In this document: one piece after another, positions 1 to 10,626 of the stretch
How the letters are laid out: the number at the start of each line of letters is the position of its first letter
How positions within the stretch are numbered: the stretch's first letter is position 1
DNA from: Flaccisagitta enflata
Taxonomy: Eukaryota > Chaetognatha > Sagittoidea > Aphragmophora
Length of the DNA stretch: 64,000 bases
Reading direction: 5' to 3'
Assembly: GCA_965153355.1 (NCBI GenBank)
Contig: OZ231126.1
Coordinates: 35,650,001-35,714,000, forward strand
Notes under the pieces: generated by a model
What the model saw: the letters and a program-made list of their open reading frames with translations, nothing else
The model's database searches: none
Told to the model about the DNA's origin: nothing
Made by a program: the position numbers and the translations under genes

Positions 1-626
1 AAATGACTTCGAAAATCGTCTTTTGGCTGGGGACATTGCCATGTTATGGCAGGGACGTATGAACCAAGGGCTAAAATTCCTTTTAGTGACTGTTGTTGAT
101 ACCCAAAAAAAATTTCATGACCCTGAGAGCACTTTTTGGGTGTCAAATAACACTTTTTTGGAGACCATAGGACCCGAAAACGCGAAATTTGACAATTTTT
201 GGCCTTTTTTTCAAGTTATAACCTGAAAAAAAGTTGAAATATCGGCCAATTATTTTGCATGCACATGTTATAGACCTTAATAAAGATTAATGAAAAAAAA
301 TTTTTTTGCTAAAAAGATTTCCAGGTACCTAAATTAAGAAAAATTGGGTTTTTCGCGATTTTTTAAATGAAAAAGAATGTTGTTACCCCCCTTAAAGTTC
401 ACCGATTTGGACAAAATTTTTACTGGAGATACTTCACATTATGAAGTACCTCCATGCAAAATTTCATCAAAATCGGAGCACTCTAAGTACCAAAAATTGC
501 TTTCGGAAATCAAAAAATGGAAAAAAATGACTTCGAAAATCGTCTTTTGGCCGGGGCCATCGCCATGTTATGGCAGGAACGTAGGAACCAAGGGCTAAAA
601 TTCCTTTAAGTGACTGTTGTTGATGC
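1..626 (+). repeat. Left arm of inverted ~523-bp tandem repeat
   Basis: The segment at 1-100 recurs at about 528-626 with few changes, giving a period near 527. The same unit appears in reverse complement four times between 1051 and 3120, so this is the left arm of a large inverted repeat that runs out of the window. The unit is AT-rich with long A and T runs. Short open frames in it recur with the unit and have no protein-like features, so I call it non-coding repeat. Confidence 0.85.
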
Positions 627-1050
627 CCCCAAAATCGTCTGTTTGTCTACTTGTCCGTTTGTCCGATGGGGCCTTTTCCTGCTCCACCTCCTCGTGGTGG
701 GCCCTGGCTCTGGTCTTTGATATTTGACATATAAAAAAATATGTTTTACTATATCACTGACTACCAAGCGAGCAGATGAAATTATTTTTTTTGGGGGGGC
801 GGAGGATCTCAGTCTATATTTCAAATTTTTTTATTAAAACAAGGCCAGATACACAGCAAGATAGTCGCGGACAATGCAAAAACTCAAAACGGTTAACTTT
901 AAGAGGGGTAAACATTTTTTTCCATAAAAAAAAATGTGAAAATCCCATTCTTTCTTAATTTTGGTGCCAAGAACTTGGTAACAAAAAACATTTAATATAA
1001 GGATTCTTCATTAGGGTCTGTTATGTGTTTATGAGAAACACTTGCCTTAT
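627..1050. other. Spacer between inverted arms, with HINE-like remnants
   Basis: No gene is seen. A degraded GTCN tract lies at 640-670. A sequence at 836-880, beginning AAAACAAGGCCAGATACAC and containing AGTCGCGGAC, matches the 5' end of the HINE-like family described elsewhere in this window; its hairpin end is not visible. This looks like a truncated insertion in the loop of the inverted repeat. Confidence 0.5.
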
Positions 1051-3120
1051 TTCAACTTTGTCTAGGTGATAGCTTGAAAAAAGGGCAAAAAACGTCAAAT
1101 TTCGCGACTTTGGGACCAATGGTCTCCAAAATTTTTTTATTTGACACCCAAAAATTGCTCTCGGGGACATGAAATTTTTTTTGGGCATCAACAACAGTAT
1201 CTAAAAGGAATTTTGGCCCTTGGTTCATACATCCCTGCCATAACATGGCGATGTCTAGGGCAAAAAGACGATTTTCCAAGTCATTTTTTTTCATTTTTTG
1301 ATTTGCGAAAGCAATTTTTGGTACTTAGAGTGCTCCGATTTTTATGAAATTTTGCATGGTAGTACTCCATAATGTAAAGTATCTCCAGTAAAAATTTTGT
1401 CCAAATTGGTGAACTTTAAGGGGGGTAACAACATTCTTTTTCATTAAAAAAATCGCGAAAAACCCGATTTTTCCTAATTTAGGTACCTAGAAATGTTTGT
1501 AACAAAAAAATTTTTTATCATGAATCTTTATTAAGGTCTATTACATGTGCATGCAAAATAATTGGCTGATATTTCACCTTTTTTTAGGTAATAACTTGAA
1601 AAAAGACCAAAAATTTCAAAATTTCGCGGTTTTGGGTCCTACAGTCTCCCAAAAATTGTTATTTGACACTCAAAAAATGCTCTCAGAGTCATGAAATTTT
1701 TTTTTGGGCATCAACAACAGTCCCTAAAAGGAATTTTGGCCCTTGGCTCATACGTCCCTGCCATAACATGGCAATGTCTCCGGCCAAAAGACGATTTTCA
1801 GGTCCTTTTTTTTCCATTTTTTAATTTTTGAAGACAATTTTGGGTACTTAGAGTACTCTGATTTTGATGAAATTTTGCATGGAGGTACTTCGTAATGTGA
1901 AGTATCTTCAGTAAAAATTTTGTCAAAATCGGTGATTTTTAAGGGGGGTAACAACATTTGTTTTCATTTATAAAATCGAAAAAAAACCGATTTTTCCTAA
2001 TTCAGGTATCAATAAATTTTTTTTACCGAAAATTTTTTTTTCATGAATCTTTATTAAGGTCTACTTTATGTCCATGCAAAATTTTTGATTCATATTTCAA
2101 CTTCTTCTTAGGGTTTAACTTGAAAAAAGGCCAAAAATCGTCAAATTTTGTGATTTTGGGTCTGATGGTCTCCAAAAAAGTGTTTTTTGACACCCAAAAA
2201 ATGCTCTCAGGGTCATGAAATTTTTTTTGGGCATCAACAACAGTCACTAAAAGGAATTTTAGCCCTTGGTTCATACGTCCCTGCCATAACATGGCAATGT
2301 CCCTGGCCCAAAGATGATTTTCAAAGTCATTTTTTTCCATTTTTGGATTTTCGAAGACAATTTTGGGTACTTAAAGTGCTCCGATTTTGATGAAATTTTG
2401 CATGGAGGTACTTCATAATGTGAAGTATCTCCAGTAAAAATTTTGTCCAAATCGGTGAATTTTAAGGGGGGTAACAACATTCTTTTTCATTAAAAAAATC
2501 GCGAAAAACCCGATTTTTCTTAATTTAGGTACCTGGAAATCTTTTTAGCAAAAAAATTTTTTATCATGAATCTTTATTAAGGTCTATAATATGTGCATGC
2601 AAAATAATTGGCTGATATTTCAACTTTTTTTTAGGTTATAACTTGAAAAAAGGCCAAAAAATGTCAAATTTCGCGATTTTGGGTCCTACGGTCTCCAAAA
2701 AAAGTGTTATTTGACACCCAAAAAATGCTCTCAGGGTCATGAAATTTTTTTTGGGTATCAAAAACAGTCACTAAAAGGAATTTTAGCCCTTGGTTCATAC
2801 GTCCCTGCCATAACATGGCAATGTCCCCAGCCAAAAGATGATTTTCGAAGTCATTTTTTTCCATTTTTGGATTTTCAAAGACAATTTCGGGTACTTAAAG
2901 TGCTCCGATTTTGATGAGGTACTTCATAATGTGAAGTATCTCCAGTAAAAATTTTGATGAGGTACTTCATAATGTGAAGTATCTCCAGTAAAAATTTTGT
3001 CCAAATCGGTGAACTTTAAGGGGGGTAATACAATTTTTTTTTCTTTTCAAAATTTGCGAAAAACACGTTTTTTCCATATTTAGGTACCTAAAAAATTTCC
3101 GAGGTTCAAAATTTTTTACA
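1051..3120 (-). repeat. Right arm of inverted ~523-bp tandem repeat, four units
   Basis: The marker CATGAAATTTTTTTTGGG recurs at about 1170, 1690, 2214 and 2738, giving a period of 520-525 bp. The units are the reverse complement of the 1-626 arm. The last unit carries an extra local duplication of about 46 bp at 2913-2998. Past 3060 the homology decays. No transposase or other protein can be read in any frame. Confidence 0.85.
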
Positions 3121-3617
3121 TACAACTAAATTAGGGTCTGATACATGTGTGTGCAAAATTTCATGGCTCTACTCCATGTCTAAGATCGGTTTAAGGGCCA
3201 AAAACGGTCAAAAATGGCTAATTTTGGCCATTTTGGGCACTTTTTTGGGGACGTTCGAACTAGCACCTGAAACTGGGTATAATGAACCTGGATCAGTGTT
3301 CCCCAAGGTGATACGCACATTTTAAGACCCAACTTCATAGGTATCAGGGGACTCGCCCTTTTTATGAAGCCCTACAGACCAAACCGCAGACGGATCTGAC
3401 AAAACTTCGCTTTAGTACTATAAAACCCCGCCTGTTTTTCTATTTTCTCTATCTCCTTTTTCCGCCTTCAATTTCCGAGATCTTGCGACAAAAGTCATCC
3501 TCTTAAGATCTTCCCAGGAGCGGCACTCCCCGCTTCATCAAAATATGAACCCCTACAGTCAACCATACCTCTAAACACGTCCCTACCCCTAAGCTGACCC
3601 CTCTTCTACGTTGCCAT
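3121..3617. other. Unassigned AT-rich to mixed sequence
   Basis: The first ~250 bp still resemble the decayed end of the 523-bp family. 3380-3617 is of higher complexity (pyrimidine-rich, then mixed). I see no open exon with usable splice sites and no structured RNA. Confidence 0.4.
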
Positions 3618-3681
<64 letters not shown>

Positions 3682-3763
3682 CGTTGATGAAAGGCGATGA
3701 TGATGATGATGATGATGACGATGATGATGATGATGATAGGCGATGATGATGATGATGATGAGG

Positions 3764-3842
<79 letters not shown>

Positions 3843-3873
3843 CAAATGATGATGATGATGATGATGATGATGA
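3618..3873. repeat. (GAT)n trinucleotide microsatellite
   Basis: About 255 bp of nearly uninterrupted ATG/TGA triplets with a few GACG and AGGCG interruptions. It opens frames on both strands that would encode Ser or His runs; these are artefacts of the repeat. Confidence 0.95.
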
Positions 3874-3918
3874 TTATGAATGGGCTGTGTTAAATGGACT
3901 GGGTAAACGGGGTGCTTC

Positions 3919-4060
3919 ATAACAAGGCCGAATAAATGACACTAAATATGTAGCTTGTGGTTGTGGGAGGACAGGGGCAGTAATGCGGGTGAGCGGGGAC
4001 CGTTTTTCGAGGGGCAGGACCTCGTTTGCGTGTAGGCAGGGGGCAGTAATGCTCAGAAAT
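3919..4060 (+). mobile_element. HINE-like element, 5' end relic
   Basis: AACAAGGCCGAATAA near 3922 matches the AAAACAAGGCC start of the family. A GGACAGGGGCAG block near 3970 matches the GGGTGGGCAGGGG segment that follows the subterminal repeat in better copies. The hairpin end is missing or too diverged to see. Confidence 0.4.
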
Positions 4061-4129
4061 CTCTGTTTTGGTCAATTTCACGTCATTCAAAATGAGGGTT
4101 ACCTACAGATGGTCCGATGGATCGACTTA

Positions 4130-5343
4130 ACTATGGCAAAAATAAAAAAGACAGTGGTTTTCAAAATACCACCACATACCCATTTTTTTGAATGACTTCA
4201 AATCCTTTTAGGTGGTAATAGTGTGACAAATTTTTGATTCAGCAAAAAAATCAGAACTCAAAAAAGTTAATTTTTGTGGCCGTAGCATCAATTTTTGCAA
4301 AAATTGTCAAATGATAATTCGCCAATTGAATTAGATTTTTACATGACATACAGTCGCTACTGCGGGCTTATTTTTTGAGCAGCCTCAAAAAATCTTTTCA
4401 GGTGTTCACAGTATGTCAATTTTTTGACTCAGCAAAAAAATCAGAACTCAAAAAAGTTTATTTTTGTACGCGTAGCATAAATTTTTGTAAAAGTTGTCAA
4501 AATGAATTTTCTAAAAGTTGTAAAAATTGAGTTTTTTTCTTCCTTCTATTTCTGATGTTTTTTCACAAAAAGTGATGCTACGGGCCCAAAAATAAACTTT
4601 TTTGAGTTCTGATCTTTTTGCTGGTTAGATAATTTGATTCATTAACACCTCTGACAAAATTAGGCGAACTGGAATCAGAACTTGTTTATAATTGGGTTTT
4701 AATGTCCAAAACAGAGGTCCAGGTTAAGGATGAAATCAAAACATGTCAGTTCCATGAGGGTTTTACAAAAAAAGTTCAAGTTATGTCAATCAAGAGCTGC
4801 AAATAGCATCGTCAAATGATATCATGCAAATTCTAGGTTTTCATTAAATTCAAATTTTTTGGTAAAACCATTTTGTTTGACGCGGGGTTTTGCGACTTTT
4901 CGCTGCTGCCACTGACTGTATCTTGGTACTGTGGACTCATTTTTGTCCATCAGCGATACAAGAACCTGAGATTTGATATTTTCTTGCATTTTCGATGGTA
5001 AAATTAAAAGAAGTTTCATTTGTCTCACTATCTGAACTTTCCATGTCAAAATCGGCCAAAATCTTTCATTTCATTTTTTGCATATCACTTTCTGGGAGCC
5101 ACACATTTTCCCAGGGTCAAAAATCTGCCCCGGTTTGTGAAAATACTATATCTAAGCTCTCTCTGTGTCAACTTTCAGCCTACTAAATACATTATTTCTG
5201 TCAATTTTGCTCATTTCTCTAGTTCGCTTTATTATGTCAGGGTTGTTATTACTACTTAAAAGGATTTTAGGCAGATTAAAAAATTGAGTGCGTAGGACAA
5301 CATATAACATTGAAAATACTGTCTTTTTTTTCTTTGCCATGGT
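4130..5343. mobile_element. TA-flanked inverted-repeat element (MITE-like), copy 1
   Basis: The left end starts ACTATGGCAAAAATAAAA and continues to GACAGT. The right end (5316-5343) is its inverted match, ending TTTGCCATGGT. Both ends are bordered by TA (4128-4129 and 5344-5345), the duplication typical of Tc1/mariner-type insertions. A second element with the same termini lies at 17668-18640. The ~1.2-kb interior has no transposase frame, so it is probably non-autonomous; the mariner-type assignment is inferred only from the TA duplications. Confidence 0.7.
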
Positions 5344-5508
5344 TACGAGACATACTCCTGAACGAAAGCGCGCTTAAAAATGTAAGGTGCGTTGCCACAC
5401 TTAATTCTGACCTTGTTCAAATCATCTAATCTTAGTTTTAAGTATGATTAAGAACTAAGGTAGAACTCTCCCCCGCTTAAGGCTAAACTGCAGATATCAC
5501 GAAAGAAG

Positions 5509-5610
<102 letters not shown>

Positions 5611-5643
5611 GCGTCTGCCACTGCGTTGGGATATTTTTTTCAG

Positions 5644-5741
5644 AGAACCTTACCTCTCTCTAAATCTCTCTTTTCGAGCGAGGGAGCTGTCAGGCAGGTT
5701 TCAGGTGCCTCTGATACTCCCCACAGTTTCGGCCTTGGAAG
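5644..5741 (+). CDS. Candidate internal exon of an unknown gene
   Basis: The segment is bounded by a T-rich tract plus CAG (5641-5643) and a strong donor, AAG followed by GTAAGTTG. Frame 1 is open throughout (begins RTLPLSKSLFSSEGAVRQ) and ends in phase 2, which fits the next candidate exon at 6200. A second frame is also open, so coding status is not certain; it could be a 5' untranslated exon. No domain is recognised. Upstream exons were not found, and the gene would be interrupted or ended by the inverted-repeat element that begins at 6393. Confidence 0.35.
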
Positions 5742-6199
5742 GTAAGTTGCTCTTCCTTCGTTTGCCTCCTCATTCTCTTATTCTTCCCACGCGTTCCCTT
5801 CCTCATCATTTATCTATCTTTCGTTCTTTCGTTCTTTCTTTCTTTCCTCTCGCCATTTCTTTTCTTTCCTTTTTGTCGCCATCATCATGCAAATGGACAG
5901 ACAAGAGAGAAATGTCATGATGTCATGACTAAGCGCCTAAGAATCGTTGAGAAAGAAGTTCGTTACTTTACGATTATTGTACTGGATTTTCTTCCTTCGT
6001 TATAAAAGAAGAAGTCAAGTCACACCCACGTTATTGAAGTCTGAAGTCGCAATTGATAGCACGAAGTTTTCATAAACTTAAGTCATCAATCAACTATACC
6101 GACCAGTTTCGTTTCCTTTATTTAATCACTCCCAGCTCATCAGTGTCCTTCTTTCATTCAATCCAGTGGAGACCGTAACCTCACTCACCCGATTTGCAG

Positions 6200-6280
6200 G
6201 AATGAGGAATGGTTGGATTATTCAAATGCGACCGTTACCCAAAAATCCCGACGAGACTTGTTTTTCACGATGACCGTCAG
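6200..6280 (+). CDS. Candidate exon of the same unknown gene
   Basis: The acceptor is CCCGATTTGCAG at 6188-6199. Joining to the previous exon completes an Arg codon and reads on with NEEWLDYSNATVTQKSRRDL. A possible donor follows GACCGTCAG at 6280 but is weak (GTTTCC). The open frame in fact runs on past 6400 into the end of the long inverted repeat. The stretch SRRDLF vaguely recalls IRRDLF in the Ig exon at 24195, but this is too short to claim homology. One N-glycosylation sequon (NAT) is present. Confidence 0.35.
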
Positions 6281-7740
6281 GTTTCCCCTCACTGACTCCA
6301 AGCGCAGTTATGCAAATCACAGACTTCCTCTGAAACTTCAAATTTTGACCAGTGACGTCTCTATCCCATTTGGCCTCTCTCTCAGTTTTTCTCCGCCACA
6401 TGCACAAGTTGAGCTAGCTGCATTATTTCTAGTCGCAAAAAAAAAAATTGAGTAACGAGGCTAAAAAAGACTCAATCTTGTGTAAAAAAACCTGGGGAAT
6501 CCAACCGTGACATTTTTAGAGCCCTACGTGGGGGCGTTCAGAAACGGCCCCCAAAAAAACACCCAAAAATGGCTATTTTTGGCCAAAATTTGGTACTTAA
6601 ATGGAGGCCAAGTGTTGAATTTCATACTTGGGGACACTTCAAGATGTAAGAGACTAGTAAAACAAGAATCATGATGATTGGGCTATTGTGGGGTACCTAA
6701 AAAGGCACAAAAAGGGCCCCTAAAGCGAAAAATAAATAGTTTTTTTTTCATTGAGGCCATAAAAATTTTTGGAATGCCTTCAAATTTTAAATGGAAGTTC
6801 CTTATAAATACAACTACCATCATGCAAAAATTTGTGGCCCTCCTTAAATGGCTTCATAGGAAAATTTGGCCACAAAAACAAAAAATCGCTAAAAAAAAAT
6901 CAGTTTTTTTAGTTCATTGACCTAAAAACAATATTTTAAGGTCAGGGTACCCCAATTTTTTTTTCTATTTTGCTAATATAAGATGTTTGGAGGTTCCAAG
7001 AAAAATTTCAGGCCATATTTCCAAAAAATGGCTGAGATATGACCATTTTAAGCGATGTGGTAAAAATGGAAAACGCTAAAAATGGTCATTTTTTGTGATT
7101 TTTTTAAACAATTGGGTGCAAAAAGGGGTCCCGTTTATTTTAATTCATAGTTGGGGACCTTACAAGATGTAAGAGATTATAAAAACAGGAATCATGATGA
7201 TGGGACTATTGTGGGGTACCTAAAAAGGCCCAAAAAGGGCCCTTAAAGCGAAAAATATGTAGTTTTTTTTAAATTGTGACTACAAAAATGAATGGAATGC
7301 CTTCCAATTGGAAATAGAAGTTCCTAATAAATGCAACTACCATCATGTAAAAATTTGTGGCCCCTCTTAAATGGCTTCATAGAAAAATTTGGCCACAAAA
7401 ACCAAAAATCGCTCCAAAAAAATCAGTTTTTCTTGTTCATTGACCTAAAAACAATATTTTAAGGTCAGGGTACCCCATTTTTTTTTCTATTTTGCTATTA
7501 TAACATGTTTGGAGGTTCCAAAAAAAATTCAGGACATATTTAAAAAAAATGACCATTTGAAGTGAAAGGGTAAAACTGAAAAACAACGATAATGGCCATT
7601 TTTTGAGATTCATTGAAAACATTTGGTACAAAAAGAGGTCCCAATAGTTTCAATTCATAGTTAGGGACACTTCAAGATGTAAGAGACTAGGAAAACAAGA
7701 ATCATTATGATGGGGCTATTGTGGGGTGTATTGGGGTGGG

Positions 7741-7820
7741 GGTGTATGGACTGACGGACCGACGGACGGACCGACGGACCGACGGACAAAGCGGGGTGTA
7801 GAGTCGCGTAGCACGCGACT
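7741..7820 (+). mobile_element. HINE-like 3' end with hairpin
   Basis: A (GACGGACC)n tract is followed by ACAAAGCGGGGTGTAG and the terminal hairpin AGTCGCG-TAGCA-CGCGACT at 7802-7820, then an A-run. This is the hairpin end of the family; the opposite AAACAAGG end was not found, so the copy is 5'-truncated. It sits in the spacer between the arms of the long inverted repeat. Confidence 0.7.
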
Positions 7821-8150
7821 AAAAAGAAATAACCATCCTGTAAACTGAGCCACGAGAGCCAGAGTGTTAACATCCTTTTTATTCAATAAAAATGGAAATT
7901 AACTGTGCTTACTCTGTTAAACAGTAACTGTACAGAGAATAACAAGAAAAACACATAATTTTGAAATAATTGTACAGGGACTGTTTATTTGCTGTGGCCA
8001 GGCCGAGTTGGCGGGTGCTGTATACAGTGTTTCATACAGGGACTAATTCTTGGAGTAGGATTGTAAGGAAGTTATAAGTGGCTGATCTCAGAAAGCCACT
8101 TTTTCAATTTTTCCTTACTCTTTTACAGCAAGAAAACCCAACACAATTTA
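7821..8150. other. Central spacer of the long inverted repeat
   Basis: About 330 bp of unique-looking sequence between the two arms. I see no open reading frame of note, no splice-bounded exon and no repeat family known from the rest of the window. Confidence 0.4.
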
Positions 8151-10199
8151 TTTTATGGATCGCTCACATATATCCATCACCAAAAATGACCATTTTTGGC
8201 ATTTTTCAGTTTTACCACGTTGCTTAAAATGGTGATATCTCAGCCATTTTATGAAAGTATGGCCTGAAATTTTTTTTGGAACCTCCAAACATCTTATATT
8301 AGCAAAACATAAAAAAAATTGGGGTACCCTGACCTTCAAATATTGTTTCTAGGTCAATGAACTGAAAAAACTAATTTTTTTGAACAATTTTTGTTTTTTT
8401 TTGGCCTAATTTTCCTATGAAGCTATTTAAGGAGGGCCAAAAATTTTTACATGATGGTAGTTGCATTAATAGGAACTTCCATTTCTTTTTTGAAGGCATT
8501 CCATTCATTTTTGTAGTCACAATGAAAAAAAAAACTATTTATTTTTTGCTTTAGGGGCCCTTTTTGGGCCTTTTTAGGTACCCCACAATAGCCCCATCAT
8601 AATGATTCTTGTTTTCCTAGTCTCTTACATCTTGAAGTGTCCCTAACTATGAATTGAAACTATTGGGACCTCTTTTTGTACCAAATGTTCTCAATGAATC
8701 TCAAAAAATGGCCATTATCATCGTTTTTCAGTTTTACCCTTTCACTTCAAATGGTCATATCTCAGCCATTTTTTGGAAATATGTCCTGAAATTTTTTTTG
8801 GAACCTCCAAACATGTTATAATAGCAAAATAGAAAAAAAAATTGGGGTACCCTGACCTTGAAATATTGTTTTTAGGTCAATGAACTTTTTGGAGCGAGTT
8901 GGTTTTTGTGGCCAAATTTTCCTATGAAGCCATTTAAGAGGGGCCACAAATTTTTACATGATGGTAGTTGCATTTATTAGGAACTTCCATTTCCAGTTGG
9001 AAGGCATTCCATTCATTTTTGTAGTCACAATTTAAAAAAAACATATTTTTCGCTTTAGGGGCCCTTTTTGGGCCTTTTTAGGTAATACAATAGTGATTCT
9101 GTTTTTATAATCTCTTACATCTTGTAGTGTCCAACTATGAATTAAAATAAACAGGACCCTTTTTGTACCTAATTTTTAAAAAATCACAAAAAATGACCAT
9201 TTTTAGCGTTTTCCATTTTCACCATGTCGCTTAAAATGGTCATATCTCAGCCATTTTTTGGAAATATGGCCTGAAATTTTTTTTGGAACCTCCAAACATC
9301 TTAAACTAGCAAAATAGAAAAAAAAATTGGGGTACCCTGACCTTAAAATATTGTTTTTAGGTCAATGAACTAAAAAAACTGATTTTTTTGGAGCGATTTT
9401 TGGTTTTTGTGGCCAAATTTTCCTATGAAGCCATTTAAGGAGGGCCACAAATTTTTGCATGATGGTAGCTGCATTTATAAGGAACTTCCATTTCAAATTT
9501 GAAGGCATTCCAATAATTTTTTTGGCCTCAATGAAAAAAAAACTATTTATTTTTCGCTTTAGGGGCCCTTTTTGGGCCTTTTTAGGTACCCCACAATAGC
9601 CCCATCATCATGATTCTTGTTTTAAAATTGTGTTAATGTTGGCAATGAGGAAAAAATGGGAAAGACAATAAAAACAATAAAAGACAAACAATGAATTGTT
9701 GTACCTCAGCCGAGGCTTTGGACTCGCAGGAAAAAGGGTAAACAATACATTACCCCTAATCCTGGCCGGTTTAGGCCCCATCACCGTTACCCAAAGTACA
9801 ACAAATAATAATGAGCAAAAAATACCAAAATTAAGAGAATACAAGAAATTGGAAGAATGAGGCAGCACAAAGTCGGGTCTAGAAATGAACTTAAAGTGAG
9901 GCAAAGAGTGAAGAGGAAGAGGATCAAAAGGATGAGTCTAGGTCAAAAAGAGAGTGGTCAAATAGAACAGAGTCAGATGGACAGAGGTCTTCAATTGGGG
10001 AAGACAGAGGTCCTGAAATGAAATTGAAAGGTGAAAAAACAGGGTTATGAAATGAAATGGAGATCATAGAGAGAAGAACAATTGAATCACATAGATTACA
10101 TAATTCACTAAGTTAACATAGATTACATGATTTACATAGTTTACAATGTTTACATAGTTTACATAGTTTACATAGTTTACATAGTTTACATAAATACAA

Positions 10200-10600
10200 A
10201 TAAGATTAAAAATATATAGACCAAAGCTATGTGAATAGACCAATGATCCGTATAGATGAAAAAGAGAGCCTGCTATGTGAATAGACCAAGCCCAGATTTC
10301 CATCAAAATACAAATTGAAATAGTTTACATATTTACAAATACAAATACAAATAGAGATCAGAGCTATGTGAATAGACCAATGATCCGTATAAATGAAAAA
10401 GAGAGCCTGCTATGTGAATAGACCAAGCCCCAATTTCCATCAAAATACAAAATAATAAATATGTACATAAATATATAAATAAATTACAAAATACAAAATA
10501 TAGGTCAAAGCTATGTGAATAGACCAATGACCTATACTGATGAAATTTGAGCCTGCTATGTGAATAGACCAAGCCCAAATTTCACCAAAATACAGTAAAA
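10200..10600 (-). repeat. Three tandem repeats in the 3' region of the Penelope-like element
   Basis: A block containing GCTATGTGAATAGACCAA twice, with CAATTTCCATCAAAATACAAA nearby, recurs at about 10226-10315, 10364-10450 and 10508-10595. It lies directly downstream of the stop codon of the RT gene, and the spacers are rich in short ATACAAAT runs. A further minisatellite of TTTACATAG units lies at 10100-10195. Repeats in the untranslated region are probably part of the element. Confidence 0.75.
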
Positions 10601-10626
10601 ATTTCCTAGATAACTTAGATGTTTAA

